Source: Pelotomaculum sp.
GTDB taxonomy: Bacteria; Bacillota; Desulfotomaculia; Desulfotomaculales; Pelotomaculaceae
DNA: 61,211 nt
Reading direction: 5' to 3'
NCBI GenBank assembly: GCA_018435055.1
Contig: JAHDOA010000028.1
Coordinates: 1 to 61,211 of the forward strand
Shown here: piece after piece, positions 17,776 through 27,663 of the stretch
Layout: each line of letters begins with the position of its first letter
Position numbering within the stretch: the stretch's first letter is position 1
Position numbers and translations under genes: made by a program
Notes under the pieces: generated by a model
What the model saw: only the letters and a program-made list of their open reading frames with translations
Told to the model about the DNA's origin: nothing
Database searches by the model: none

Positions 17776-17801
17776 AAATTGTTTTTCGGAGGTTGGAAAA
17801 A

Positions 17802-19127
17802 TTGGCTAAGCCGGTGGTGGCAATAGTAGGACGGCCGAATGTCGGTAAATCGACCCTTTTTAACCGAATAGTGGGCGGCAGGGTGGCCATAGTGGAAAGC
17901 CGGCCGGGTGTGACCAGGGACCGTCTTTATCAGGATGCTGAGTGGGCGGGCCGCAGCTTTGCGCTTATCGACACAGGTGGCTTGGATTTTCAAGAGAGCG
18001 GCCAGATCACTGCGGGGATCCACCGTCAGGCTGAACTGGCCATTGCCGAGTCTGACGCTGTTCTCTTTGTGGTAGATGCCCGCACCGGACTAAATCCCAA
18101 TGACGAAGAAGTGGCTGCTGTGATCAGGCGTTCCGGCAAGCCGGCTATAGTCGTTGCTAATAAGGTAGAGAATTTTGACTATGAAACTGACGCTTTTGAT
18201 TTCTACCGGCTTGGCCTCGGCGATCCGGTACCTGTTTCAGCGGCGGAAGGCCTGAATACCGGCGACCTGCTGGACAGGCTTGTGGAACTGCTGCCGGACA
18301 GTAACGGTGAAGATTATCCGCCGGACGTAATAAAAATAGCTGTGATCGGCCGTCCCAATGTCGGCAAATCATCTCTTGTCAATGCTATCCTGGGTGAGGA
18401 GAGGGTTATTGTCAGTGATATTCCCGGTACAACCAGGGATGCTGTGGATACGCCGTTTCAACTGGAAGATAGGCATTACGTGATCATTGACACTGCAGGC
18501 ATCCGGCGTAAAAGCAAGATCGATATGCCTGCGGAAAAATACAGTGTAATCCGCACGTTGCGGGCTGTAGACAGGTGTGATGCGGTCTTGATGATGCTGG
18601 ATGCCCCGTTGGGTGTGACTGAGCAGGATAAGCGCATTGCGGGTTATGCCCACGAAGCGGGCAGAGCGGTGGTGCTGGTGGTGAACAAATGGGACCTGGT
18701 GGAAAAAGACGACCATACTATGAACCGGTATACCGAAAGAATTCGCGAGGAACTGGCGTTTATGAAGTATGCGCCGGTGATTTTTATATCGGCTACCACA
18801 GGCAGGCGTGTGCCAAAGGTGCTGGAGCTTGTAGACTTTGTCGCCGAGCAGCATGCGGCGCGTATTGCTACTGCGGATTTAAACAACCTCTTTAAGGAAG
18901 CGGTTATGCAGACCCCGCCGCCGGCCGACAAAACCAGGCGGTTAAAAATCCTATATGTAACCCAGGGCGGGGTAAAGCCGCCAAAGTTTATAATATTTGT
19001 AAATGATCCGGAGCTGATGCATTTTTCCTACCTGCGTTATCTGGAAAACCAGGTCCGGGCTGCATATGGTTTTGAAGGCACTCCGCTCCGTTTTATCTTG
19101 CGCAAAAGGACCAGGGAGATGGAGTAG
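17802..19127 (+). CDS. der: Ribosome biogenesis GTPase Der (EngA)
   Basis: Essential double GTPase that helps 50S subunit assembly. Two G domains are visible: the first with GRPNVGKST near residue 9, DTGGLD and NKVE; the second with GRPNVGKSS near residue 183, [11 protein letters not shown] and NKWDLVEKD near residue 293. A C-terminal KH-like domain follows. 441 aa is typical. TTG 17802 is chosen because CGGAGG lies eight bases upstream and family members begin (M)AKPVVAIVG; the in-frame TTG 17793 touches the site. Confidence 0.96.
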   Translation: MAKPVVAIVGRPNVGKSTLFNRIVGGRVAIVESRPGVTRDRLYQDAEWAGRSFALIDTGGLDFQESGQITAGIHRQAELAIAESDAVLFVVDARTGLNPNDEEVAAVIRRSGKPAIVVANKVENFDYETDAFDFYRLGLGDPVPVSAAEGLNTGDLLDRLVELLPDSNGEDYPPDVIKIAVIGRPNVGKSSLVNAILGEERVIVSDIPGTTRDAVDTPFQLEDRHYVIIDTAGIRRKSKIDMPAEKYSVIRTLRAVDRCDAVLMMLDAPLGVTEQDKRIAGYAHEAGRAVVLVVNKWDLVEKDDHTMNRYTERIREELAFMKYAPVIFISATTGRRVPKVLELVDFVAEQHAARIATADLNNLFKEAVMQTPPPADKTRRLKILYVTQGGVKPPKFIIFVNDPELMHFSYLRYLENQVRAAYGFEGTPLRFILRKRTREME

Positions 19128-19258
19128 ACGAAATCTCCAATTGAAATGGCGGGATAAATCCCACCCCGCATATGCGGGGTACAAAAGTATGTCCAATCCA
19201 GCCCTGCATGAGCGGGACGCCCGAGAACAGTCCCCGTGTGTGAATTCAGGAGAGAGAT

Positions 19259-19849
19259 ATGTCAAACTACTGGCTTATTATAGTTGGTTATTTTATCGGA
19301 TCTATACCATTCAGTTACATTGTGGGCCGCTTATGGGCGGGGATTGATATCCGCCAGTGCGGCAGCGGCAATGTGGGCATGACCAACGTCTGGCGCAACG
19401 CCGGGCCGGCGGCCGGTATCACAGCGCTGGTCCTGGATCTTGGCAAGGGTGTGCTGGCGGTGTGGTTGGCCGGACAATATGGAAACGACCTGATTGTGGC
19501 GCTGTCAGGGATAGCAGTGCTGGCCGGCCACAGCTGGCCTGTTTTTCTCGGATTTAAAGGGGGCAAACTGGTTGCAACCGGTGTGGGGGTTATCACAGCC
19601 ATATCTCCACCGGTGGGGATCAGCGCCATGCTGATTTGGATCGTGGTAACCGGCCTTACCAGGTACGTATCTGTAGGCTCTATTACAGCAATTGTCTTTA
19701 TCCCATTTTTAATGTTTGCCTTTGAACTGGGGACTCCTTTTCTGGCGCTGGGACTGTTTGCCGCGATCTTTGCCATATATAAGCATATCCCGAATATTAA
19801 ACGGCTTTTGGCTGGTACAGAACCCAGGATAGTTTTTAAAAAGAATTAA
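19259..19849 (+). CDS. plsY: Acyl-phosphate:glycerol-3-phosphate acyltransferase
   Basis: Membrane enzyme making lysophosphatidate from acyl-phosphate and glycerol-3-phosphate. 196 aa, with about five membrane helices. Family motifs: GSIPFSYIVGR near residue 13, GSGNVGMTNVWRNAG near residue 36, and GHSWPVFLGFKGGKL near residue 97. ATG 19259 follows AGGAGAG. The Gly/Asn-rich loop carries the catalytic Ser and Arg. gpsA, which supplies glycerol-3-phosphate, begins 15 bp downstream. Confidence 0.94.
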   Translation: MSNYWLIIVGYFIGSIPFSYIVGRLWAGIDIRQCGSGNVGMTNVWRNAGPAAGITALVLDLGKGVLAVWLAGQYGNDLIVALSGIAVLAGHSWPVFLGFKGGKLVATGVGVITAISPPVGISAMLIWIVVTGLTRYVSVGSITAIVFIPFLMFAFELGTPFLALGLFAAIFAIYKHIPNIKRLLAGTEPRIVFKKN

Positions 19850-19864
19850 ACGGAGGTCTGGCAA

Positions 19865-20869
19865 GTGGGCAAGAAAATAGGGATTCTGGGCGCGGGCAGC
19901 TGGGCGACGGCAGTATCCGTACTCCTGGCCCAAAAGGGCTATCAAGTAAAATTGTGGTCGATTATACCTGAACAAATTAAAGAAATAAACGAAGCCAGGG
20001 AAAACAAATCCTTTTTGCCCGGTATAACAATTCCCGCTGGCGTAGAAGCAATGGGCGACCTCGGGCAGACGTTAAATGACGCGGAAGCCGTTGTTTTCGG
20101 CGTTCCTTCACACGCTTTTCGTGAGGTTGTCCGCAAAGCGTTGCCACATATACCGGGCGACGCGATATTGATCAACCTGGCCAAAGGCATTGAAGAGGAT
20201 AACCTGTGCCGCATGTCACAAGTTTTTACCCGGGAAGCAGGTGTTTCAATGACCTGGAGGTATGTTGTTCTATCGGGTCCAAGCCACGCGGAGGAGGTGG
20301 CCCGGATGGTTCCTACAGCGGTGGTTGTTGCTTCTTCCTGTGTGGAAAGCGCCGAATATGCCCAGGATTTGTTTATGTGTGATTTTTTCAGGGTATATAC
20401 CAGCACTGATGTTAGCGGGGTTGAACTGGGCGGCGCCCTGAAAAATATTATCGCGCTGGGAACCGGTATCGCTGACGGTCTCGGTTACGGTGACAACAGT
20501 AAAGCGGCCCTGATGACAAGGGGACTCACCGAAATATCCCGCATGGGTATGTTTATGGGGGCTAACCCGCTGACATTCGCGGGCCTGGCCGGAGTGGGGG
20601 ATTTGATTGTGACCTGTACCAGTATGCACAGCCGCAACCGTCGCGCCGGGATAGCATTGGGCCGGGGAAAGTCACTTGACGAAGCCCTCGCGGAGGTAAA
20701 AATGGTGGTAGAGGGTGTGCGTACCACACGGGCTGCCAGGCGTCTCGCGCAGAGCTTGTCGATAGAGATGCCTATTACCGAACAGATCCACCAGGTGCTA
20801 TTTGCTGGACTATCTCCTGCTGTCGCTGTAAAAAGGCTTATGACCAGGGATAAAACCCGCGAGATGTAA
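19865..20869 (+). CDS. gpsA: Glycerol-3-phosphate dehydrogenase [NAD(P)+]
   Basis: Reduces dihydroxyacetone phosphate to glycerol-3-phosphate for phospholipid synthesis. The Rossmann motif [10 protein letters not shown] lies at residues 6-15, [11 protein letters not shown] near residue 137, the catalytic Lys in [12 protein letters not shown] near residue 190, and GDLIVTCTS near residue 252. 334 aa, normal. GTG 19865 follows CGGAGG. It is in an operon with plsY and precedes spoIVA, the order found in Bacillus and Clostridia. A terminator follows. Confidence 0.95.
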   Translation: MGKKIGILGAGSWATAVSVLLAQKGYQVKLWSIIPEQIKEINEARENKSFLPGITIPAGVEAMGDLGQTLNDAEAVVFGVPSHAFREVVRKALPHIPGDAILINLAKGIEEDNLCRMSQVFTREAGVSMTWRYVVLSGPSHAEEVARMVPTAVVVASSCVESAEYAQDLFMCDFFRVYTSTDVSGVELGGALKNIIALGTGIADGLGYGDNSKAALMTRGLTEISRMGMFMGANPLTFAGLAGVGDLIVTCTSMHSRNRRAGIALGRGKSLDEALAEVKMVVEGVRTTRAARRLAQSLSIEMPITEQIHQVLFAGLSPAVAVKRLMTRDKTREM

Positions 20870-20889
20870 AACAAGCGGAAATAAACAAG

Positions 20890-20935
20890 GGGTCAGGCTT
20901 GAAGTATTCAATTCAATCCTGACCCAATTTTTTTT
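20890..20935 (+). terminator. Rho-independent terminator after gpsA
   Basis: GGGTCAGG ... CCTGACCC stem (20890-20897 with 20918-20925), 20-nt loop, then AATTTTTTTT. Confidence 0.85.
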
Positions 20936-21139
20936 CCATTATTTTGGTTTTTTAATTATCTGGGGAATATTCGTCCATCACGCTCATATATATATAATGT
21001 TATTGTATGCCACTGGAAAAAAATAACGTGGACTAAGGTTCACGGAAGGATTATGATATTAGATTTTTTGTATGTGGGGAGGGATGCAATCTTTTATATA
21101 GATCTGCCTCGGCAAATTTTTTAAGGAGGGAGTGTGTAT

Positions 21140-22618
21140 ATGGAATCGAACGATCTTTTCCGCGATATTGCGGAGCGTACAGGGGGGGATCTGTATCTCG
21201 GCGTGGTCGGCGGCGTGCGTACCGGCAAATCAACTTTTATCAAGCGTTTTATGGAATTAATGGTACTTCCCAACATACAAAATGTTTACGACCGGGAGCG
21301 GGCCAAGGATGAGCTGCCCCAGAGCGCCGCCGGGCGGACAATAATGACCACCGAGCCGAAATTCATCCCGAATGAAGCTGTTGAAATTCAAGTTACTGAG
21401 AACTTAAATATAAAGATACGCATGGTTGATTGTGTCGGCTACCGGGTGGAAGGAGCGCTTGGCTACGACGAGGAAAACGGCCCCCGCATGGTGTCAACAC
21501 CCTGGTTTGAGGAACCGATTCCGTTTCAGGAAGCAGCTGAGGTGGGCACCAGAAAAGTCATTTCTGAACATTCAACTATGGGTCTGGTAATCACTACGGA
21601 CGGTTCGATCACCGATATCACCAGAGAAAACTATATAGAGGCGGAGGAAAGAGTCGTTGAAGAGTTGAAAAGTATCAACCGGCCTTTCCTGATGCTCCTA
21701 AACAGTACGGACGCGTCGGGGCAGGAAGCTGCCGACCTGGCCGCCGAATTATGCGAGAAATATGATATTCCGGTGCTTCCCGTTGACTGTGCCCGGATGG
21801 TCCAGGCGGACATCCTGAATATATTGGAAAAACTGCTTTATGAATTCCCGGTGAACGAGGTTAATATTAACCTGCCGCCGTGGGTGGAGGAACTGGATAT
21901 CAAGCACTGGCTCCGCGATAAATTTGAAAAATCAATCCAGGAAACTGTTAAAAACGTACGGCGCCTGAGGGATATTGACGGTGCGGTGGAATCACTGGCT
22001 GATTATGATTTTGTGGATCAAGTCAGGCTGCACAGCATAGATGCCGGCACCGGATCGGCTGATATCAGCATCGCCTCCAGTCAGTCCTTATTCTACCAGG
22101 TGTTGAGCGAGCAGTCCGGTTTTAATATCGAAGGGGAAAGAGAACTGTTCCGCATTGTTAGGGATTTAAGTGTCGCTAAAAAAGAATACGACAAGGTGTC
22201 CGACGCCCTGGATGAAGTAAGGGAAAACGGTTACGGCGTTGTTACCCCGACTCTGGACGAACTGATCCTGGAAGAGCCGGAATTGATCCGCCAGGGCAGC
22301 CGCTTCGGCATCAAGCTGAAGGCCAGCGCACCGTCACTCCATATGATCAAGGCGGACATCACTACCGAGATTACTCCGATTATCGGCACGGAGAAGCAGT
22401 GCGAAGAACTCGTACAGTATATGCTCAGGGAATTTGAAGACAACCCGCAAAAAATCTGGAACTCAGAGATCTTCGGCAAGTCAGTGCATGACCTGGTCCG
22501 GGAGGGTATCCAGAACAAACTGCACCGCATGCCGGAAAACGCTCAGATTAAGCTGCAGGAGACCCTCCAGCGGATTGTCAATGAGGGTTCGGGCGGCCTG
22601 ATTTGTATAATAATCTAA
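21140..22618 (+). CDS. spoIVA: Stage IV sporulation protein A (spore coat ATPase)
   Basis: ATP-dependent morphogenetic protein that polymerises on the forespore outer membrane to form the coat base. The Walker A motif GGVRTGKST lies at residues about 24-32; the opening ESNDLFRDIAERTGGDLYLG and the C-terminus ending in GGLICIII are family hallmarks. 492 aa is full length. ATG 21140 is chosen (GGAGGG ten bases upstream); GTG 21134 is also in frame. It stands alone after the gpsA terminator and is followed directly by a convergent gene. Confidence 0.96.
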   Translation: MESNDLFRDIAERTGGDLYLGVVGGVRTGKSTFIKRFMELMVLPNIQNVYDRERAKDELPQSAAGRTIMTTEPKFIPNEAVEIQVTENLNIKIRMVDCVGYRVEGALGYDEENGPRMVSTPWFEEPIPFQEAAEVGTRKVISEHSTMGLVITTDGSITDITRENYIEAEERVVEELKSINRPFLMLLNSTDASGQEAADLAAELCEKYDIPVLPVDCARMVQADILNILEKLLYEFPVNEVNINLPPWVEELDIKHWLRDKFEKSIQETVKNVRRLRDIDGAVESLADYDFVDQVRLHSIDAGTGSADISIASSQSLFYQVLSEQSGFNIEGERELFRIVRDLSVAKKEYDKVSDALDEVRENGYGVVTPTLDELILEEPELIRQGSRFGIKLKASAPSLHMIKADITTEITPIIGTEKQCEELVQYMLREFEDNPQKIWNSEIFGKSVHDLVREGIQNKLHRMPENAQIKLQETLQRIVNEGSGGLICIII

Positions 22619-23149
22619 TCATGTTAACCGGTCTGCGCGGCCGGTTTTACTTTTTATGCCGGAACTCTTTTGGCTAAAATGGTGGCAGCCCCAACGGTAG
22701 AAGGCGATAAAGGCTCTGGAAGACAGGAAGGTGATGGTTAAAGTATAGAAAGTAGTAAACCAACTCCATTGATTATATTTTATCAGATCGGTATACAACT
22801 CCAGCGGGTATTCTATCGCAGTCATACCGGCGCTGAACAGCGCGGCAAAGTACAGGATCGGCCAGACGCCGCGTTCCCTGGTAACCTGGTTGTATATCAG
22901 GCAGAGGATGGGGAAAACCCAGTATTCAAAAAGAAGACAGGTATTATAGTAATGTGGTAACTGCCGGAAAGGGTATTCTAATTTATCCGTGTTAACAACC
23001 GCGTCTCCCCAGAGGCTGTCCAAAACACATTTAAATAAAAATACAACTACCCAGTCCCGGAAGTAACGCCAGTCGATAATAAATATCAGCGCCAATAAAG
23101 CCAGCAGTGCTGCGACGACGGATATAATTAGTTCCACGTTATGAACCAT
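22619..23149 (-). CDS. CBO0543 family membrane protein
   Basis: 176-aa integral membrane protein with five hydrophobic segments. Family markers are WRYFRDWVVVFLFKCVLDS near residue 27 and KLEYPFRQLPHYYNTCLLFEY in parts near residue 56. It resembles the CBO0543 family of spore-forming Firmicutes; function unknown. It converges on spoIVA with no spacer. No strong Shine-Dalgarno site is visible before the ATG at 23149, although GAATGG lies close. Confidence 0.72.
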   Translation of the reverse strand: MVHNVELIISVVAALLALLALIFIIDWRYFRDWVVVFLFKCVLDSLWGDAVVNTDKLEYPFRQLPHYYNTCLLFEYWVFPILCLIYNQVTRERGVWPILYFAALFSAGMTAIEYPLELYTDLIKYNQWSWFTTFYTLTITFLSSRAFIAFYRWGCHHFSQKSSGIKSKTGRADRLT

Positions 23150-23305
23150 TCTCTTAGCTCCGAAAATAATATTTATAATTTCTTAAGTCAGTTTGTTTAT
23201 AGAGTTCTCATATTGTTTTTATAAAAACACAATAAATCATTATATTTTTTCACTTCACCGGCATTATAATACTGTGATAATTATCTTCCGGTAAGGAATA
23301 GTATA

Positions 23306-23788
23306 ATGACTGACAAAAATCAATTTAATCAATTTAATGATAAGAGAACCGAAATTGTTCTATGGAGTATTGCCTTGCCTGGATTCGGGCAATTTTTAAA
23401 CAGGCAATATTTTAAGGGCGCGGTTTTGCTTATTCTTGAATTTCTGGTCAACATTAAATCAAATTTAAACCTGGGGATAGTTTCGAGCTTCAGAGGGGAT
23501 ATAGCCGCGGCTCTTGCAGTAACCGATTTTCAATGGCTGATGTTTTATCCCTGCATATATATGTATGCCATTTGGGATGCATATAAGGACGCGGGAGGAA
23601 ACAGTGTTTCCTTTGCCTTTCTGCCATTTGTTTTTGCTGCTTACCTGGGCACTATCGGGGTTGCATATTCGGCAAGCTTCAGTATTATGGGAAATTTGCT
23701 GGGGCCTATTTGGCTGCCGATTATTCTTATGCTTGTTGGCGTCGGACTCGGTTTGCCTTTTACGTTTTTTCTATCCAGAAAACCGTAG
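23306..23788 (+). CDS. Hypothetical TM2-like membrane protein
   Basis: 160 aa with four membrane helices (residues about 21-45, 68-85, 100-125 and 132-155). The SIALPGFGQFLNRQYFKGA motif near residue 22 is the hallmark of small TM2-like proteins. Shares its upstream gap with the divergent CBO0543 gene. ATG 23306 follows GGTAAGGAA. Function unknown. Confidence 0.68.
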   Translation: MTDKNQFNQFNDKRTEIVLWSIALPGFGQFLNRQYFKGAVLLILEFLVNIKSNLNLGIVSSFRGDIAAALAVTDFQWLMFYPCIYMYAIWDAYKDAGGNSVSFAFLPFVFAAYLGTIGVAYSASFSIMGNLLGPIWLPIILMLVGVGLGLPFTFFLSRKP

Positions 23789-23974
23789 GCGCGATCCAAA
23801 TAAAAATATAGGTAATGTGTAATAATTCAATGAATATCACCGTTATTCATAGATACTTTTGCAATTTTTTTTGCGTTGCCCGCATGCGGCGCCAATGCTA
23901 TAATGTCAAGCAGAAGGCTTAAATTATCCGCAGGCACATTCTGTGAAAGGGTTTTACATAAAGGAGGAGAGCCA

Positions 23975-25267
23975 TTGGCAGCTAAAAAAGAAATCGGCGT
24001 TGGCTTACTGGGCATGGGCACCGTCGGGCGCGGTGTCTATCGTATTCTGAATGACAACAAAGCGGGCATTGAACAAAAAGCCGGGGCGCCCATTGTGATA
24101 AAAAAAATACTGGTACGGGATATTTCAAAGGACCGCGGCCTGGCAATCAGCACAGGGCTGCTGACCACAAATATCAACGATCTTCTTGAGCACCCTGAAA
24201 TTGACATTATCGTTGAGGCGCTGGGCGGTATAAATCCAGCTTTGGAATATTCACTGGAGGCGCTGGCCAGGGGGAAAAGTGTTGTCACCGCCAACAAGGA
24301 CATGATTGCGTTGCACGGCAAAGAGCTTTTTGCGGCGGCGGAAGCAAACAAGCGGGATTTGTTTTTTGAAGCCAGCGTAGCAGGTGGCATACCGATAATC
24401 AGGCCGTTGAAAGAATGCCTGGCCGCCAACCGTATCACCCAGGTGATCGGTATAATTAACGGAACTACCAATTATATGCTGACCAGAATGACCGGGGAAG
24501 GCCTTGGTTTTGAGCAGGCCCTCAGGGAAGCGCAGGCTATGGGTTACGCCGAGGCTGATCCCAGCGCTGACGTAGAAGGTTATGACGCGGCGCGAAAACT
24601 GGCGATCCTAGCTTCTATCGCGTTTAATACCAGGGTTTCCCTGGATCAGGTACATGTCGAGGGAGTTACCCGGATCACCGCCGAAGACATTGCCTACGCC
24701 GCCAACCTGAATTATGTGATAAAACTCTTGGGCATCGCCAGGGACGGCGCGGACGGTATCGAGGTAAGGGTCCACCCGGCCCTGCTGCCGAAAACCCACC
24801 CCCTGGCATCGGTGAATGATGTTTTTAATGCTATATTTGTCACCGGCGATGCAGTTGGAGATGTTATGTTTTACGGCCGGGGCGCTGGCGAACTGCCAAC
24901 AGCTAGCGCGGTAACGGCTGATGTGATGAACGCCGCACGCAACCTGACGCACGGCTGTACGGGAATGATTGGCTGCACGTGTTTTGCGGAAAAACCGGTA
25001 AAGTCAATGGGGCTTACCTCCACTGAGTATTATATCCGCCTTGGTGTAGCCGACAAGCCGGGTGTTCTGGCAAGCATCGCTTATATTTTTGGTAAAAATG
25101 ATGTAAGCCTGGCTTCGGTGATCCAGCATACCACGGGTAAGGCGGCAGAGCTTATTTTGATCACACATGAGGTTCTTGAAAAAAACCTGCAGGAAGCGCT
25201 GAAAGGTATCAAAGAATTGCCGGTGGTAAATGAAGTATCAAATATGATCAGGGTTGAGGGACACTGA
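23975..25267 (+). CDS. hom: Homoserine dehydrogenase with ACT domain
   Basis: Reduces aspartate semialdehyde to homoserine. NAD(P) motif GLLGMGTVGRGVY at residues about 9-21, TANKDMIALHG near residue 103, GGIPIIRPLKE, GTTNYMLTRM near 165, YAEADPSADVEGYDAARKL near 195, and a C-terminal ACT domain (VADKPGVLASIAYIF) that usually senses threonine. TTG 23975 follows AAGGAGG at ideal spacing; the in-frame start 23876 is 33 codons earlier without a site. It is in an operon with thrB and lysC. Confidence 0.94.
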   Translation: MAAKKEIGVGLLGMGTVGRGVYRILNDNKAGIEQKAGAPIVIKKILVRDISKDRGLAISTGLLTTNINDLLEHPEIDIIVEALGGINPALEYSLEALARGKSVVTANKDMIALHGKELFAAAEANKRDLFFEASVAGGIPIIRPLKECLAANRITQVIGIINGTTNYMLTRMTGEGLGFEQALREAQAMGYAEADPSADVEGYDAARKLAILASIAFNTRVSLDQVHVEGVTRITAEDIAYAANLNYVIKLLGIARDGADGIEVRVHPALLPKTHPLASVNDVFNAIFVTGDAVGDVMFYGRGAGELPTASAVTADVMNAARNLTHGCTGMIGCTCFAEKPVKSMGLTSTEYYIRLGVADKPGVLASIAYIFGKNDVSLASVIQHTTGKAAELILITHEVLEKNLQEALKGIKELPVVNEVSNMIRVEGH

Positions 25268-25286
25268 CACAGGAGGTTTGCCTGAA

Positions 25287-26189
25287 ATGATCCGAGTGCA
25301 GGTGCCGGCTACAACAGCAAATATGGGGCCTGGTTTTGACTGCATCGGCATGGCCCTGGAACTTCATAATGTGGTCGAAATGATCCCGGTTGCCCGCGGA
25401 GTAACGATAGAAGTTTCAGGTGAGGGCGCGGCAGATATCCCCAGAGATGATAGCAACCTGGTTTACCAGTCAGCCAGGCGTGTTTTCCTTCAGGCCGGCT
25501 ACACCATAGCGGGACTGAGAATCCGTCTTTTTAACCAGATCCCTATAGCGCGGGGATTGGGCAGCAGCACCGCGGCAATTGCCGGCGGCATAATTGCCGC
25601 AAACATACTGACCGGCGGGAAACTATCCGTCAGAGAGATGGTTACGCTGGCCAGCTCTATCGAAGGACACCCTGACAATGTGGCGCCCGCGATACTGGGC
25701 GGCATTGTGGTATCAGTTAATGACGGCGGAGAAATAAAATATTTAAAAATAGAGCCGCCTATCAGGTTAAAGGGTGTTGTGGCCATACCTGATTTCAACC
25801 TTGTTACTAAAACATCCAGGGAAGCGATCCCGGCCCAGGTACCGTTTCAGGACGCTGTCTTTAATGTGGGGCGGGTGGCGCTGCTTGTCGCCGCCCTGCA
25901 CCAGGGGGACCTCGGCATGTTGAGCGCGGCCATGGAGGACCGGCTTCACCAATCCTTCCGTTCGCCCCTTATTCCAGGGCTGAAAAAGGTGCTTGCGGCT
26001 GCTAAGCTGGCGGGCGCCCGCGGCGTGACGCTGAGCGGATCCGGGCCTTCGGTGATAGCCTACGCGGATGCAAACTTTGAACTAATTGCCAGGGTGATGG
26101 GCGAAACTTTCCGTCAGAATGGCATAAAATCAAGGGTCCTGGTGCTGAAACCAAGTCCAATCGGCGCCAGGGCTCTGGAAATTAAATAA
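25287..26189 (+). CDS. thrB: Homoserine kinase (GHMP family)
   Basis: Phosphorylates homoserine for threonine synthesis. VPATTANMGPGFDCIGMAL at residues 5-23, the ATP-binding ARGLGSSTAAIAGG near residue 88, and GARGVTLSGSGPSVIA near residue 246 are GHMP motifs. 300 aa. ATG 25287 follows CAGGAGG, 19 bp after the hom stop. Coexistence with the phosphomutase-like protein at 27664 is notable because that family was also proposed to be a homoserine kinase. Confidence 0.94.
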   Translation: MIRVQVPATTANMGPGFDCIGMALELHNVVEMIPVARGVTIEVSGEGAADIPRDDSNLVYQSARRVFLQAGYTIAGLRIRLFNQIPIARGLGSSTAAIAGGIIAANILTGGKLSVREMVTLASSIEGHPDNVAPAILGGIVVSVNDGGEIKYLKIEPPIRLKGVVAIPDFNLVTKTSREAIPAQVPFQDAVFNVGRVALLVAALHQGDLGMLSAAMEDRLHQSFRSPLIPGLKKVLAAAKLAGARGVTLSGSGPSVIAYADANFELIARVMGETFRQNGIKSRVLVLKPSPIGARALEIK

Positions 26190-26295
26190 ATATGACACAA
26201 TATTTTTTTTGATTGGCAGCTTGACTGATTAAGCAATTAAATTTATTATTAAACATAAAAAACACATGTTTAAGTCATAACTAAAGGAGATTGTC

Positions 26296-27507
26296 ATGTT
26301 AGTAGTGCAAAAGTATGGGGGCAGTTCTGTTGCCGATCCCGAACGGATCCGTCGTGTGGCCGGGCGGGTCGCCGCTGTCCGGGAAGAGGGCCATGATATA
26401 GCGGTGGTCGTTTCGGCCATGGGTGATACCACGGATGATCTAATCAGCCTGGTTAAAGAAATAACAGATTCACCGTCAGACAGGGAAATGGACATGCTCC
26501 TTTCTACCGGCGAACAGGTTTCCATTGCGCTGCTGGCAATGGCTATCAGGGAGCGCGGCTTTCCTGTTATCTCTTTAACAGGGCCGCAGGCGGGGATTGC
26601 CACAGACGGCGTCCATACCAAGGCCAGGATATTGAATATTGACACAAGCCGGCTCAGGAAAGAGTTTTCACAGGGGAATATTGTTGTGGTGGCCGGTTTT
26701 CAGGGTATTGATCAGGAAAGCAGCGATATCACCACCCTGGGCCGGGGCGGATCCGACACCACCGCTGTAGCTCTGGCGGCGGCGCTGCAAGCGGACTTGT
26801 GTGAAATTTATACTGACGTTGACGGGGTTTATACCACAGACCCGCGTATAGTTCCCGAAGCGCGCAAGCTGAATGTGATATCATATGAGGAAATGCTGGA
26901 ACTGGCCAATCTGGGCGCGGCTGTCCTGCACCCCCGCGCCGTGGAGATGGCGATGAACTATAAAATGCCGCTGCATGTCCGTTCAAGCTTTAATACCAAT
27001 CCGGGGACGTTGGTAAAGGAGGAGGAAAACTTGGAAAAAGAGCTCTTGGTAACCGGTGTTGCCTGTGATCATAATGTAGCCAAAATCGGGCTGTTTAATG
27101 TTATGGACAAGCCGGGTATTGCCTTTACAATATTTAAGGCGCTTGCCGATGAAAAAATTAATGTGGATATGATCATCCAAAGCGCCATGCGGGACGAGAG
27201 GAATGACATATCCTTTACCTGCTCCGAAGGAGATCTGAAAAAAGCGCTTGCCGTTGTTGACGGGCTGCAGGCGGATATCGGCGCCGACGGCTATACCTAT
27301 AGCGACAGCGTGGCTAAAGTGTCTATTGTAGGCGCGGGTATGATCAGTAATCCCGGGGTGGCGGCTAAAATGTTCGAAGCCCTTTACGGGGCAGGAATAA
27401 ACCTGGAAATGATCAGCACCTCGGAGATCAGGATCTCCTGCGTGATCAGGGATGAAGACGCTGAAAAAGCTGTCAAAGCCCTGCATAAAATATTCGACCT
27501 GGCCTAA
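26296..27507 (+). CDS. lysC: Aspartate kinase with tandem ACT domains
   Basis: First step of the aspartate pathway. N-terminal [14 protein letters not shown], the catalytic [22 protein letters not shown] block near residue 134, [15 protein letters not shown] near residue 171, and [14 protein letters not shown] are present. Two C-terminal ACT domains ([12 protein letters not shown] and [13 protein letters not shown]) occupy residues about 255-400. 403 aa. ATG 26296 follows AAAGGAG. With hom and thrB upstream it forms a threonine/lysine block; transcription probably ends in the 27.5-27.66 kb hairpins. Confidence 0.95.
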   Translation: MLVVQKYGGSSVADPERIRRVAGRVAAVREEGHDIAVVVSAMGDTTDDLISLVKEITDSPSDREMDMLLSTGEQVSIALLAMAIRERGFPVISLTGPQAGIATDGVHTKARILNIDTSRLRKEFSQGNIVVVAGFQGIDQESSDITTLGRGGSDTTAVALAAALQADLCEIYTDVDGVYTTDPRIVPEARKLNVISYEEMLELANLGAAVLHPRAVEMAMNYKMPLHVRSSFNTNPGTLVKEEENLEKELLVTGVACDHNVAKIGLFNVMDKPGIAFTIFKALADEKINVDMIIQSAMRDERNDISFTCSEGDLKKALAVVDGLQADIGADGYTYSDSVAKVSIVGAGMISNPGVAAKMFEALYGAGINLEMISTSEIRISCVIRDEDAEKAVKALHKIFDLA

Positions 27508-27528
27508 AACCGTGTCAAGGGCGAAGGG

Positions 27529-27578
27529 CGTGTCAAGGGGACGGTTCTCGTGACACGATCGGACACGATCGTGTCACG
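27529..27578. repeat. 29-bp REP-like palindrome, copy C, with nested hairpin
   Basis: CGTGTCAAGGGGACGGTTCT...TGACACG at 27529-27557 matches the family. Its right arm also forms a 12-bp perfect stem CGTGACACGATC (27549-27560) with GATCGTGTCACG (27567-27578). Confidence 0.78.
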
Positions 27579-27636
27579 AATCAGCAGGTTCGCCCCATTA
27601 ACAAGGTTTATCTCTAAAGGGTTTTAAAAGTTGTGA

Positions 27637-27655
27637 GGCGGGATTTGATCCCGCC
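27637..27655. terminator. Hairpin between convergent lysC and apgM
   Basis: GGCGGGA-TTTGA-TCCCGCC, 7-bp stem, lies between the lysC stop and the minus-strand stop. T-tracts are weak on both sides. It also belongs to the AACCCGCC repeat set. Confidence 0.55.
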
Positions 27656-27663
27656 ATTTGTGT